Shown: positions 38,983 through 48,662, counted from the stretch's first letter. The stretch: 64,000 nt of DNA from Lapidilactobacillus wuchangensis (GCF_003946645.1 NZ_RHOU01000011.1:16014-80013); one strand, 5' to 3'. Made by a program: numbers and translations. Notes: a model not told the origin generated them from the letters alone.

Positions 38983-39339
38983 ATGGAACAAACAATTAAG
39001 CGCGGCGATATTTTTTTCGCTGATTTATCGCCAGTGATTGGTTCTGAACAGGGCGGTATGCGGCCGGTGTTGATCGTCCAAAATGATGTGGGCAATCACT
39101 ATAGTCCCACCGTGGTCGTGGCAGCCATTACTGCCAAAATTACCAAGCCAAAAATGCCAACTCATGTGGGCATTACCCACGATAACGACGGCATCGAACG
39201 CGACTCGGTGATTTTGTTGGAACAAGTGCGAACGATTGATAAACAGCGACTTAAGGAGAAAGTCTCGCACCTAACCGATGATAAAATGGCAGCCGTTGAT
39301 CGTGCGTTAGCCATTAGTGTCGGTTTGGCTGAAAATTAG
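38983..39339 (+). CDS. mazF: MazF/PemK-type endoribonuclease toxin without visible antitoxin
   Basis: 118-aa member of the NdoA/MazF family, which cleaves mRNA at short specific sequences. Family signatures: [30 protein letters not shown] (5-34), then [12 protein letters not shown], and [17 protein letters not shown] near 80-95. In B. subtilis the gene follows alr and an antitoxin gene (ndoAI). Here the 102 nt between alr and mazF hold a terminator and a palindrome but no antitoxin frame, and none follows. Ribosome site GGAGGTGAGG is very strong. Confidence 0.92.
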   Translation: MEQTIKRGDIFFADLSPVIGSEQGGMRPVLIVQNDVGNHYSPTVVVAAITAKITKPKMPTHVGITHDNDGIERDSVILLEQVRTIDKQRLKEKVSHLTDDKMAAVDRALAISVGLAEN

Positions 39340-39388
39340 TGATTACATAGATAGATTAATAATTGTTCAATTGAAAAGGATGTTAATT

Positions 39389-40315
39389 GTGGTTAAACGA
39401 TTACTTAGCGCCAACTCTTCTGAAATTCTGGCAATGTCAGCGACCGAATTAAAGGCGGCCATTCAAGCCAACGAAGGCCGCACGATTCTGTCAGAAAATG
39501 TCGTGGTTCATGAACCATTGGCTGAAACAATCACTAACGCCGAAGTTGCTAGTGCGTTTGGGGCCGACTTGATTTTGTTAAATCATTTTGATGTGCAACA
39601 TCCCTTTGTTTTAGGATTAAATGATGGTGAAAATAGTTTGGCCAATGTTCATGATGATCCCGAAACGATTCATAAGTTGAAACATTTAATTGGCCGACCC
39701 GTTGGCATCAATTTAGAGCCGATTGACGAGCAAGCACCGATGCTATCCGATAAGTTAGCCATCGATTCAGGACGGCAGGCGAATGCGGCCACCGTTAAAA
39801 AAGCTGCTGAGCTAGGCGTTGATTTTATTTGTTTGACGGGCAATCCTGGGACGGGTGTTGATAATGCGGCAATTATTGCCACCTTACGAGAAGTTCGGGC
39901 TAATTTCACCGGTTTGATTATTGCTGGGAAAATGCACAGTGCTGGTGTCAATGAACCAATTATTGATCAGCAAGTATTGGCAGCTTTAATTACTGCCGGC
40001 GCTGACATTATCCTGGTGCCAGCGGTGGGCACAGTCCCAGGATTTACGGCGATTACGTTAACTGCAATCGTTGAACAAGCTCATGCCAGCGGCGCTTTAG
40101 TGATGTCGACTATTGGTACCAGTCAAGAAAGTGCCAGCACCAGTGTGATTGAACAGATCGCCCTGCAGAATAAAATTTGTGGTGTTGATATTCAACATAT
40201 TGGTGATGCCGGTGCAGCCGGCATGGCGCCAGTCGAAAATATTCTGGCCATGAGCAAAACTATTCGCGGTCAACGCCATACGCTCAAACAAATGGCCCGT
40301 TCGATCAATCGGTAG
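39389..40315 (+). CDS. Predicted TIM-barrel protein of unknown function (PEP-mutase/isocitrate-lyase-like)
   Basis: 308 aa. I do not recognise a characterised homologue. The pattern suggests a TIM barrel: regularly spaced beta strands with acidic or Gly ends, such as ADLILLNHFD, PVGINLEP, GVDFICLTGNPGTGV, GLIIAGKMHSAG, ADIILVPAVGTVPGF and ALVMSTIGT, and a late GDAGAAGM phosphate-binding-like loop. Similar proteins have been grouped with PEP-phosphonomutase-like or DUF7916 families. I chose GTG 39389, 9 nt after AAAAGG; the frame is open upstream to 39317. It begins 49 nt after mazF, so they may share a transcript. Confidence 0.65.
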   Translation: MVKRLLSANSSEILAMSATELKAAIQANEGRTILSENVVVHEPLAETITNAEVASAFGADLILLNHFDVQHPFVLGLNDGENSLANVHDDPETIHKLKHLIGRPVGINLEPIDEQAPMLSDKLAIDSGRQANAATVKKAAELGVDFICLTGNPGTGVDNAAIIATLREVRANFTGLIIAGKMHSAGVNEPIIDQQVLAALITAGADIILVPAVGTVPGFTAITLTAIVEQAHASGALVMSTIGTSQESASTSVIEQIALQNKICGVDIQHIGDAGAAGMAPVENILAMSKTIRGQRHTLKQMARSINR

Positions 40316-40365
40316 TTAATCAAAGATTAAAATCTGTTAAGCGTCAAAAACTGAATTGCTTTTGA

Positions 40366-41077
40366 CTCCAGTGTGGGCGCTGGTCGTGGAACGCAGTAGG
40401 CAATTTGAATCTAAACTAGTTTTAGGCAGAATAGCGGACAACTCCGTTGCAGCCGGCGGGTTGTGGAACGCTGCCGACATTGATTTGAGCTTATTGCTAT
40501 CGCAACAATCTCAAATACAAGTCTTCTTCTAACTGCTAAAGCAGTAAGAAGAATTTGGCGGCTGACAACCCGGCGGCCTCCACTGCGTTTTGAGCTAGTG
40601 TGGTCCATTCAATTTTTTGTCGAATAACGAGGCAGTACCAGCAAAATCCGTACGAACTGTCCAGTAGCCACTCAATGAAACTAACGGCATTGATCATCAC
40701 TATTTAGACAAAACAGATTGTAGGAACTAACAAAGCCTGATTAACAATTTCTCTAGGTAAACGAGAAATTATTAATCAGGCTGTTTTTGTCCGCTATTCA
40801 AATATAACAATAATTGAAATCTAAATATTCTGGCCAACTATGATTGCATTGATAGCTAGCAAAAGTAAAGTGCACTATCCTAACTCCAGACGGAATGGAG
40901 AGCGTGGTTGTCAGCCAATCGGTTTTTATTTGCGTAGGAACTTGCGAGAGGCAGCCAAATTTGTCTTATTGCTTTAGCAATTAGACAAAGGCTCGTATTT
41001 GAAACAATTGTGGTTTTCAATTGGTTCGAATCGATGCCGGCCGCGTTCCGCAGCCAGCAAGCCAGCAATGGAGTCGG
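40366..41077. repeat. Composite intergenic element E10 (beta arm, T hairpin, inverted alpha arm with 40-nt insertion)
   Basis: Beta core at 40440-40597: GGGTTGT/ACAACCC, ATTTGAG/CTCAAAT, TTCTTCT/AGAAGAA with ACTGCTAAAGCAGT tip. T hairpin at 40732-40788. Inverted alpha arm at 40881-41077 with hairpin A TTTGAA/TTCGAA and hairpin B TTTGTCT/AGACAAA. The arm carries an extra segment at about 40917-40956 between the outer stem and hairpin B. The same insertion, inverted, is in E11. Confidence 0.86.
40732..40788 (+). terminator. T hairpin of E10
   Basis: AAGCCTGATTAACAATTTCTC versus GAGAAATTATTAATCAGGCT, then GTTTTT. Sequence differs from the usual TTTGACA form on both strands. Likely terminator for the TIM-barrel gene. 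Confidence 0.75.
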
Positions 41078-41199
41078 ACGCAATTCTGTTTAGCGTTTTA
41101 ATTTTTACAAGTTGAAGAAGTACGATTTAAAAATTAAAAATAAATTTAGTTGTAAATGCAACATCAAGACAAAATGGTGGTAAAATAGTGCTATCGCAA

Positions 41200-41619
41200 T
41201 TACAATTGCTGATAAATTTTATTTAATAAATTAGTTAGAGTCGTTAATTCAGTGGGATTTAATTCTGTTAAGGCATGGTGAATATAATCTGCCTCGATTT
41301 GCGCAATCAGGGGATAAGTGGCTTGCCCCTTGGTAGTTGGCAAGAGATGTTTGAGCTTCTTGTTTTTAGGGTCGATCTCTTTGACAATATAGTCGTCATC
41401 CTCGAGCCGTTTTAAAGCGCGACTCAGTGTGGTTTTGTCAACGCGGACTAATTTAACAAGGTCAGTTTGCGAAATACCGGCGTTTTCAACAATCCGAATC
41501 AAATAAAGGAAAAGATTATTGTCTAATCCTAAATCTTTGACTTGTTGATTCACGCTGGTGGTCGATTGTCGAGCAATTGCACCAATTAGGCGATATAGTT
41601 GCGTATCAGCTGTTACCAT
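41200..41619 (-). CDS. MarR family transcriptional regulator
   Basis: 139-aa winged-helix repressor. Recognition region: NAGISQTDLVKLVRVDKTTLSRALKRLEDDDYIVKEIDPKNKKLKHLLPTTKG (about 46-98), with the wing at DPKNKK. Usual MarR length; dimerisation helices at both ends. Divergent from the GNAT gene with a 69-bp intergenic region containing TATAAT on the minus strand, so it may regulate itself and that neighbour. The ligand is unknown. Confidence 0.9.
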   Translation of the reverse strand: MVTADTQLYRLIGAIARQSTTSVNQQVKDLGLDNNLFLYLIRIVENAGISQTDLVKLVRVDKTTLSRALKRLEDDDYIVKEIDPKNKKLKHLLPTTKGQATYPLIAQIEADYIHHALTELNPTELTTLTNLLNKIYQQL

Positions 41620-41688
41620 TGAAATCGCGCCTCCCGAATTATCTGAATTAACTACATTATAACTGATTATTTATTGTGGGGTAGTTTT

Positions 41689-42132
41689 ATGTGGCAAATT
41701 AAGAAAACTGCGGCGTTAAGCAGTCTTGAATTATTAGCGATTTTGAAATTAAGAATTGATACTTTCGTGGTGGAACAGCAGCGAATTTATCCGGAAGTCG
41801 ATCAAAATGATCAACAGGCCTACCATTTATTTACTACTGATCCGATTGATGGCACCATCATTGCTTATGCCCGGGTATTTATTGATCAGGATGACCAGTT
41901 GACTTTCGGGCGGGTGCTGGTGAATCCTCGTTATCGCGGTCACGGCTGGGGCAATAAATTAGTTGCTGAAATTTTGGCTTTTTGTCAGGAGCACTGGCCA
42001 CAACGGGCGATTATGATTGAAGCTCAGGTGCCAGTCAAAAGCTTGTACGAGCATTTCGGTTTCGTTAGTCAAGGACAACCGTTTATCTTTAATCATACGC
42101 CTCATGTGGAGATGCGCTATCAAGCGTCGTAA
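41689..42132 (+). CDS. GNAT family N-acetyltransferase (ElaA-like)
   Basis: 147-aa acetyltransferase. N-terminal LRIDTFVVEQQRIYPEVDQNDQ is the ElaA/YjcF pattern. The acetyl-CoA loop motif A is FGRVLVNPRYRGHGWGNKLV (about 74-93, RxxGxGxxL-like), and YEHFGFVSQGQPF follows near 125. The substrate is unknown. ATG 41689 follows GTGGGGTAG; the earlier in-frame TTG at 41674 lacks a site. Divergent from marR. Confidence 0.85.
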   Translation: MWQIKKTAALSSLELLAILKLRIDTFVVEQQRIYPEVDQNDQQAYHLFTTDPIDGTIIAYARVFIDQDDQLTFGRVLVNPRYRGHGWGNKLVAEILAFCQEHWPQRAIMIEAQVPVKSLYEHFGFVSQGQPFIFNHTPHVEMRYQAS

Positions 42133-42147
42133 TTTTATTAGTGCATC

Positions 42148-42200
42148 AAAAAAACAGGGTCGTCAGGACACGATGAGGTGTGCCGACGATCCTGTTTATT
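42148..42200. terminator. Bidirectional terminator between the GNAT and CBS genes
   Basis: AAACAGGGTCGTC...GACGATCCTGTTT with GGACAC/GTGCC inside; A-rich before and T-rich after, serving convergent genes. Confidence 0.85.
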
Positions 42201-42214
42201 TAACTACGACTTAA

Positions 42215-42883
42215 TTAAAGAGCGTTCTTCTCGTTACGAATGGTTTCGCCGGATTGCAGATCGTCAATTTCCACGACCCGATATTCCTTGCGTTCCAAAC
42301 GTTCAACAATGTCAGCCAAAGTCTTCCGCTTCAAGCCGGCAGGTAAGGTGATTAAAGTCCGCCGTACGAAAGTTCCCTTCTTGGCATCCAAAGTTAAAAT
42401 ACCGGCGATGGAACTGTACTTCGAAATAATCTTCGACATTTCCAGCAAGTCGCCTTGTTGGCCAGTGGACATAATCGTCAAGACATAACTACCGATATCC
42501 AAGTTCCAAGCTTCTGACAGCATCCCTAGTAATTTCGCATGAGTTAAGATACCATAGAAGTTATGATTTTCATCTAAAACCGCAATATAAGGTAAGTCTT
42601 TGATATTAAAGAAGACTTTGAAGAATGGGGAATCAAGATCAATTGTCTTGGTAGCATTTTTCAGTAAAAAGGTCACGGGCAGATTCATATCGCCGCCTTG
42701 TGACTTGTGGCGATAAATATGCATTTTGTAAATGTTACCACGGAAAATCCGACCGCTTTCGTCAAGGATCGGGACACAACGGTAGCCGGAATCCTCAAGA
42801 ATTTTTAAGGCCTCAGCTAAGGTCGCGTTTTCTTTAACCGTCGTTAATTTATCTTTCTTCAAGACTAAACTTTTAATTAACAT
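42215..42883 (-). CDS. CBS-pair protein with C-terminal ACT-like domain (CbpA-like)
   Basis: 222 aa. Two CBS motifs (about 1-60 with SGYRCVPILDESGRIFRG, and 75-135 with LPYIAVLDENHNFYGILTHAKLLGML) followed by an ACT-like region (SYVLTIMSTGQQGDLLEMSKIISKYSSIAGILTL). This layout matches Listeria CbpA, a c-di-AMP-binding CBS/ACT protein, though nucleotide binding here is an inference. Cytosolic; monocistronic on the minus strand with GGAGGACC upstream. Confidence 0.8.
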   Translation of the reverse strand: MLIKSLVLKKDKLTTVKENATLAEALKILEDSGYRCVPILDESGRIFRGNIYKMHIYRHKSQGGDMNLPVTFLLKNATKTIDLDSPFFKVFFNIKDLPYIAVLDENHNFYGILTHAKLLGMLSEAWNLDIGSYVLTIMSTGQQGDLLEMSKIISKYSSIAGILTLDAKKGTFVRRTLITLPAGLKRKTLADIVERLERKEYRVVEIDDLQSGETIRNEKNAL

Positions 42884-43005
42884 GGTGGTCCTCCTTAAAA
42901 AGACTTTCTTATCGTTGTTATCATACCATAAATAGCGAAACTTTAAAATATATTAGAGAATTATTACATCTTTAGATGAAAACAAACTGTGAGGTAAATT
43001 AGAAA

Positions 43006-43677
43006 ATGCGTAATGAAATGATGTCCCACCCAGTCGTCCATGAAAAAGTCCAAAAATTCCTGCGCCAACAACCACTGAATATTTCGCCAGCACTTGCCCA
43101 AATTGAAGCCTGGGCCAATGAACGTCGGGTGCCAATTATTCCTCGGGAAACCGCCGCTTATCTGTATCAACTTGTTTCCTTGCAAGCCCCACAGCGAATT
43201 CTTGAGGTCGGCACGGCCATTGGCTTTTCCTCAGCACTCTTTGTTGAGGCTGATCCGAAAAACGTTCAGGTCACCACGATTGACCGTTTTGATACGATGT
43301 ACAATCACGCTAAGGATAATTGGCAACGATTAGGTTATCAAGACCAAATTGAGCTGATCGAAGGTGATGCAGCTGATATTCTGCCGACCTTACAAAGCGA
43401 CTATGAAATGATTTTCTTGGATGCCGCCAAAGCCCAGTATATTAAGTTCTTACCTGACGCCTTGCGCTTGTTAGCTCCAAATGGCGTGCTGCTAATTGAT
43501 GATGTCCTCCAAGGCGGGACCATCTTTGATGATATCGCCACCATTCGTCATCGCAATAAGGGCATTCATCGTCGCTTAAATGAATTATTGACCACAGTTT
43601 ACCAGAACCCCGACTTAAATGTAAGTTTGTTGCCGCTAGGGGATGGCGTGCTGCAGATTACTTGGCGGGAGCATTAA
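43006..43677 (+). CDS. O-methyltransferase, TrmR (YrrM)-like
   Basis: 223-aa family-3 SAM-dependent O-methyltransferase. SAM motif ILEVGTAIGFSSALF (66-80), TTIDRFD near 94, metal ligand Asp in MIFLDAAKAQY near 139, and LLIDDVLQGG near 165. In B. subtilis the homologue TrmR methylates 5-hydroxyuridine at tRNA position 34; that role is inferred from family resemblance. ATG preceded by a weak GAGGTAAA site. Convergent with the L,D-transpeptidase. Confidence 0.82.
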   Translation: MRNEMMSHPVVHEKVQKFLRQQPLNISPALAQIEAWANERRVPIIPRETAAYLYQLVSLQAPQRILEVGTAIGFSSALFVEADPKNVQVTTIDRFDTMYNHAKDNWQRLGYQDQIELIEGDAADILPTLQSDYEMIFLDAAKAQYIKFLPDALRLLAPNGVLLIDDVLQGGTIFDDIATIRHRNKGIHRRLNELLTTVYQNPDLNVSLLPLGDGVLQITWREH

Positions 43678-43760
43678 GAATCAAGAGAACGGCTGATGAT
43701 GAATGACCTGGTTGATAGTCACTAGTTTGGTTTAAATTTTTGAGATAACTATTGAAACTA

Positions 43761-43804
43761 AAAAAGCTTGAATTGAGTCAAAATAACTCAATTCAAGTTT
43801 TTTA
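43761..43804. terminator. Bidirectional terminator between trmR-like and L,D-transpeptidase genes
   Basis: AAGCTTGAATTGAGT/ACTCAATTCAAGTT, 15 bp, flanked by A and T runs. Confidence 0.9.
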
Positions 43805-43815
43805 TTATCAAATCG

Positions 43816-45192
43816 CTAAAAGACTAACACAGGTGTCCCAATTGGTACTAAATCATAAACCTTAGCCATTGTTTCTGGTGGGGTGTTGATACAGCCATGA
43901 GAGCCGTGTTCTTTGTACCAGTCGCCACCATATTTCGGTTGCCATGGCGAATCATGGATCCCAACACCAGTGGTATCGATTGGCATCCAGTAAGAAACTT
44001 TCGAAGCGTAATCGGAACCGTCATCATTTTTACCTTTTAAGGTTGAATTACGTTCCTTGGCCCAAACAGACCAAACACCACTTGGCGTAGCTTGCTTAGG
44101 CTTACCAGTGACAATATCGGTGCTGATCTTTTCTTCACCGTTGATGTAAACCCACATGTGTTGGTTCTCTTTATCAACTTCAACATAAGTATTGCCAATG
44201 TCGGTACCATCTTTAGAATAACCACTGCCTTGAATGGTTGGTGTGCGCGTAAAGTCTTTACCAGCTAAAATTGCGGCGGTTAACTTAGGTAGCTCACTAG
44301 AGACGTTGATGCTCCAGCCGTAAATACCAGCAGGAACAGTGACAGTGCCACGTTTAGTCGATTTGAATTCACGAGAACGGTTATAAGTGGCATATTGACT
44401 ATTAAGTCCACTGAGATAATTGGTTAGGGCAGTTTGATCAACCACGACTTGACCATCTTGATAAGAGATCCAGCTAGTAATCATTTCAGGCGTGATTGTT
44501 AGTGTCTTACCAGCAAGGGTGTAAGTGCCGGTTGTTTTAGCAACCTCGTTTAAAGACTTCACTTCAGTCTTTAATTTACTATTATCTTGCGTCACGGTTG
44601 GTTTGACGTAAGCTTGATCAACTTGAACTTTGCGTTGGCCATTAACAATGGCTTTTTCAACAGCTGCTTTAACAGCCGCTTGATCAAGTTGGGTCCCTTG
44701 AACTTCAGGTTTGATTTTAAAGCTGGCCGATTCTTGGACAACTTTAGCATTGCTAGTTGCGGTGCGGCCTTGATTAGCCTGGTCAACTGTTTCCTTGACG
44801 AAAGCATCTAATGCCGCCTGGTCAACTTTAACTGCTGCTACATCACTGGTTGTTTCAGCGCTGACCTTGTTGGAAAATGACCAGCTATTCTGATTAGCCA
44901 ATATTTTCTTCAAGTAGCCGCCAGAGTTACGCGACAAGCCTAATTCTTTACCAGTAATTGTCGCTAACGATTTTTGATTGTCGTACAGTTGGTACTTCGC
45001 ATTAACCAATTTCTTGGTTAACTTGCTTTGTGCTTGTTGGTAGGTTAGTTTGCCAATATTCACATTCTCAACTTGAGTGTTGGGTAAGTAGTGGCTTTGA
45101 TAGAAGACACCACGGTAAATGTAGACTGCACCAAGAATCAAGACAGCACAGGCGCCACTTATTGTTAAAATCAATTTGCTACGTTTCTTCAT
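43816..45192 (-). CDS. L,D-transpeptidase (YkuD domain) with peptidoglycan-binding repeats
   Basis: 458-aa membrane-anchored wall enzyme. Short basic N terminus and one transmembrane helix (about 7-27), then extracellular PG-binding-4-type modules with Lys/Gln-rich helices, then the YkuD catalytic domain from about 340. The active site is in HGSHGCINTP, nucleophile Cys434. It forms 3-3 crosslinks or attaches wall proteins, independent of beta-lactam-sensitive D,D-transpeptidases. Start at 45192 (MKKRSKLILT) behind AGGTGG; the frame is open 24 codons further upstream without support. Confidence 0.9.
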   Translation of the reverse strand: MKKRSKLILTISGACAVLILGAVYIYRGVFYQSHYLPNTQVENVNIGKLTYQQAQSKLTKKLVNAKYQLYDNQKSLATITGKELGLSRNSGGYLKKILANQNSWSFSNKVSAETTSDVAAVKVDQAALDAFVKETVDQANQGRTATSNAKVVQESASFKIKPEVQGTQLDQAAVKAAVEKAIVNGQRKVQVDQAYVKPTVTQDNSKLKTEVKSLNEVAKTTGTYTLAGKTLTITPEMITSWISYQDGQVVVDQTALTNYLSGLNSQYATYNRSREFKSTKRGTVTVPAGIYGWSINVSSELPKLTAAILAGKDFTRTPTIQGSGYSKDGTDIGNTYVEVDKENQHMWVYINGEEKISTDIVTGKPKQATPSGVWSVWAKERNSTLKGKNDDGSDYASKVSYWMPIDTTGVGIHDSPWQPKYGGDWYKEHGSHGCINTPPETMAKVYDLVPIGTPVLVF

Positions 45193-45354
45193 TTTGTATC
45201 CACCTACTTGTTGTTCATATCTGCCAGAAGTCAACCTTAGTATAACAGTAAAAAGGAGGTTCACAAAGCAAATTGTCTTTCCTTTAGTAAGTCATAAGAA
45301 TTAACTGAGGGGAATGATTGGTTAAATTTTAAAATTGTTTAGTCAAATCTTGGA

Positions 45355-45412
45355 TGGTATGTTGTGGGGCTGGAAAAGAACGCGGAATTCAGTCAGACCC
45401 TGTTCGAGCTTC
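45355..45412 (+). repeat. Degenerate fragment resembling a composite-element half arm
   Basis: The segment CGGAATTCAGTCAGACCCTGTT at the end resembles the alpha-arm end (GGAATGCAGTCAGAC...CTGTTT). Little else is preserved. Confidence 0.35.
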
Positions 45413-45436
45413 TATCCCACTTTGGGTGATGATGTT

Positions 45437-45555
45437 GAAATGTGCTCGGAGCGACAGACTGCTAGGCCTAATTTAATTATTTGCTCGATCGGTTGTACCG
45501 CTCCAGCAAATAATTGAAATCATGCTACGCAGTCTAACCGTCGCTCCTCATAACT
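45437..45555 (+). repeat. Palindrome P5 of the GTGTTCGG family
   Basis: Starts GTGCTCGGAGCGAC and ends GTCGCTCCTCATAAC. Base stem GGAGCGAC/GTCGCTCC differs from P2 (GGGGTGCC/GGCACCCC) at several positions on both strands. ACTGC/GCAGT and AATTATTTG/CAAATAATT follow. Confidence 0.82.
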
Positions 45556-45558
45556 TGT

Positions 45559-45680
45559 TGAAATGTGTTCGGGGTGCCAAATGGCTATGGCCAATTTAAA
45601 TAATCACTCGATCGGCGGTGCCGCTCAAGCAATTATTTGAAATTGACCTACGCCAAAAGCCCGGCACCCCTCACACTCTG
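45559..45680 (+). repeat. Palindrome P6 of the GTGTTCGG family, tandem with P5
   Basis: GGGGTGCC/GGCACCCC, ATGGC versus GCCAAAAG, AATTTAAATAAT/ATTATTTGAAATT, CGGCGGTGCCG tip. Same orientation as P5. Both lie between two minus-strand genes, so here they are not in a plus-strand leader. Confidence 0.8.
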
Positions 45681-45687
45681 AAATAAA

Positions 45688-45725
45688 AAAGAACTGAAAC
45701 AAAACGCGTACGTTTTATTTCAGCC
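45688..45725 (-). terminator. Terminator of ldh
   Basis: On the minus strand CTGAAATAAAACG/CGTTTTGTTTCAG followed by TTCTTTTTT. Confidence 0.85.
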
Positions 45726-45764
45726 CATGAATTTAATTATTTAAACTAAGATTTGGCGCGATGA

Positions 45765-46775
<1,011 letters not shown>

Positions 46776-46785
46776 TTACTTTGTT

Positions 46786-46813
46786 AGTATAACACATTAA
46801 TTACCGTTTAACA
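46786..46813 (-). promoter_or_regulatory. Promoter of ldh
   Basis: On the minus strand TGTTAA (46813-46808), 16-nt spacer, TATACT (46791-46786). Confidence 0.55.
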
Positions 46814-46897
46814 GTAATTTTACTAGCAATTATGAAAAAATAGTAAGTGAAGCAATCAGCGTTGGAGTAATGCTCTTTCGAATACATGAAAGAAAAA

Positions 46898-46909
46898 TAA
46901 AGCGCTTTA
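46898..46909. promoter_or_regulatory. cre-like palindrome upstream of ldh
   Basis: TAAAGCGCTTTA, a perfect palindrome containing the AAAGCGCTTT core of CcpA sites, about 85 bp upstream of the ldh -35. CcpA often activates ldh from upstream cre sites in lactic acid bacteria. Confidence 0.4.
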
Positions 46910-47246
46910 GTAAGCGATTTCAGTAAAAAATATTTTTCTAACTAGTACACTTTTTACGCCCTGTTTCATTGTGGACAACACAAATTTAACGGCAATTGAG
47001 GCGATTTCGCCGAAAAATCAAGGATGTCCAACTATGAGTGTATCAGGTCTCGTGAAAAATTACCTGAATGAAGTCTGAATGAGCCAATTCTGCAAAAAAA
47101 GTGCTGCTATGCTATAATTTTGGGTGCTAACCTGGGGTTTGTTTGAACGCCAGCTTTTTGCGTTTCAACAAGTTGCTAAACTTATGAGGTTTGAAATATC
47201 GGGCTGTTTTTTAAATCAGCACTTTTATATAGGATAGAAGGAATTT
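46910..47246. other. Gene-free region between ldh and pth
   Basis: Apart from the pth promoter at 47090-47118, I see no gene. The 130-nt pth leader contains a run GGGCTGTTTTTTAAATCAGC near 47201 but no convincing terminator stem. Confidence 0.4.
47090..47118 (+). promoter_or_regulatory. Promoter of pth
   Basis: CTGCAA (47090-47095), 17-nt spacer, extended -10 TGCTATAAT ending at 47118. Confidence 0.6.
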
Positions 47247-47813
47247 ATGATGAGAATGATTGTTGGTTTGGGTAATCCCGGTGCTAAATATGAACACACC
47301 AAACATAACGTTGGTTTTGATACCTTGGCGCACGTGGCGAAGGTTTTGAACGTCGAGTTAACTAAGAGTGAATTCAATGCGTTAACTGGTACCACTAAAA
47401 TTAATGGCGAGAAAATTTTATTAGTCAAACCACTAACTTTTATGAACGATTCTGGTCGGGCAGTGGGGCCATTAGCGAGTTATTATCAATTTGCACCAGA
47501 AGAAATTGCCGTGATTCAGGATGACTTGGATATGCCTTTAGGCAAATTACGGTTACGGACTCATGGTGCATCTGGTGGTCATAATGGGATTAAGAGTATT
47601 ATTAGTGCTTTGGGTACAGAAAAATTCAATCGCGTCAAAATTGGCATTCAACACCCACAGCGCGCAAAAGTGGTCGATTGGGTTTTAACACCTTTTAGCA
47701 AAGATGATCGGCCAGTGATGGAACAAAGCATGGACCGAGCAGCAGCAGCCTTGCAAGAGTGGGCTGAAGAAAAAGCCGATTTTGAAGCATTGATGAATCA
47801 ATATAATGGCTAA
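47247..47813 (+). CDS. pth: Peptidyl-tRNA hydrolase
   Basis: 188-aa enzyme that frees tRNAs from prematurely released peptidyl-tRNA. Seen: VGLGNPGAKYEHTKHNVGFD (6-25) with catalytic His20, KPLTFMNDSG near 68, and IQDDLDMPLGKLRLRTHGASGGHNGIKSI near 90-118. GAAGGAA lies close upstream; in-frame ATGs at 47250 and 47256 are alternatives. It stands before mfd as usual, but 850 nt of repeats separate them. Confidence 0.95.
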   Translation: MMRMIVGLGNPGAKYEHTKHNVGFDTLAHVAKVLNVELTKSEFNALTGTTKINGEKILLVKPLTFMNDSGRAVGPLASYYQFAPEEIAVIQDDLDMPLGKLRLRTHGASGGHNGIKSIISALGTEKFNRVKIGIQHPQRAKVVDWVLTPFSKDDRPVMEQSMDRAAAALQEWAEEKADFEALMNQYNG

Positions 47814-47849
47814 TGGATTGAGCCTATGACATCAGGATAAAAAAGAAAC

Positions 47850-48460
47850 AGCGTCTGACTCTGTTCTGGGCTGCTTGGCGTGGAACGCAACAATCTCAAT
47901 ACAAGCCTTGTCCTAAGTAGTACAGCCACTAAGAACAATTTGGCTGCTTCTCGCAAGTTCCTACGCAAATAAAACCCGATTGGCTGATGCCAAGATTCCT
48001 CCACGCCGTCTGGAGTTGAGGTGGGTTACTTCATCTTTGCTGGTATGCAATACAGTGATTGTAAAGCAACAGCTAGTATTTGCTTGATGTCACTGCCTGA
48101 ATTTTGGTGTCGATAACTATTTCTTGTTATGTGCCTTAATTCAGACGTTAGATTGAGCACCACTAATTAGGAAACCGGAAATTACCATTCAGACGATTTT
48201 AGATGACTGTTTAGTTAACTGCTCAATTCGAATCAAAACAAACTTGCCTCGCTACAATTGCCTCAATAGCTAATGAGGTGAAGTGTTCAAGTTTAGCTCC
48301 AGACGGAATGGAGGGCGTGGTTGTCAGCCGCCAAATTTGTCTTATTGCTTTAGCAATTAGACAAAGGCTCGTATTTGAACCAATTGAGGTTTTCAATTGG
48401 TTCAAACCGATGTCGGCCGCGTTCCACAACCAGCAAGCCCGGAATGCAGTCAGACACAAT
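47850..48460. repeat. Composite intergenic element E11 (alpha arm with insertion, inverted alpha arm)
   Basis: Left alpha arm at 47850-48022 keeps the ends TTGGCGT/TGCCAA and parts of hairpin B (CCTTGTCCTAAG, CTAAGAACAA). It has lost the first strand of hairpin A and carries a 40-nt insertion (about 47946-47985), the reverse complement of the one in E10. Inverted alpha arm at 48295-48460: TGGTTGT/ACAACCA, TTTGAAC/GTTCAAA with CAATTG, hairpin B TTTGTCT/AGACAAA. There is no T hairpin between them, and pth-mfd may be read through. Confidence 0.82.
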
Positions 48461-48527
48461 TCTGTTTGATTCATCCATATCACAACATTAGTTAGTTTGA
48501 CATTAGTAATGAATTTGATTTTATTGA

Positions 48528-48644
48528 AACGTGTTCGAGGCTGCAAATGGCTATGGTTAATTTAAATATCTGCTCGATCGGTTGCACCGCTCAATCAGAT
48601 ATTTGAAATTACCCTACGCCAAAAAACCGCAGCCCCTCACACTC
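48528..48644 (+). repeat. Palindrome P7 of the GTGTTCGG family
   Basis: GAGGCTGC versus GCAGCCCC, ATGGC/GCCA, AAATATCTG/CAGATATTT (a compensated change relative to AATTATTTG/CAAATAATT), CGGT/ACCG tip. It ends CCCCTCACACTC seven nt before the mfd ribosome site, so it lies in the mfd leader. Confidence 0.8.
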
Positions 48645-48662
48645 TACCTAAGGAGGGTTGAG

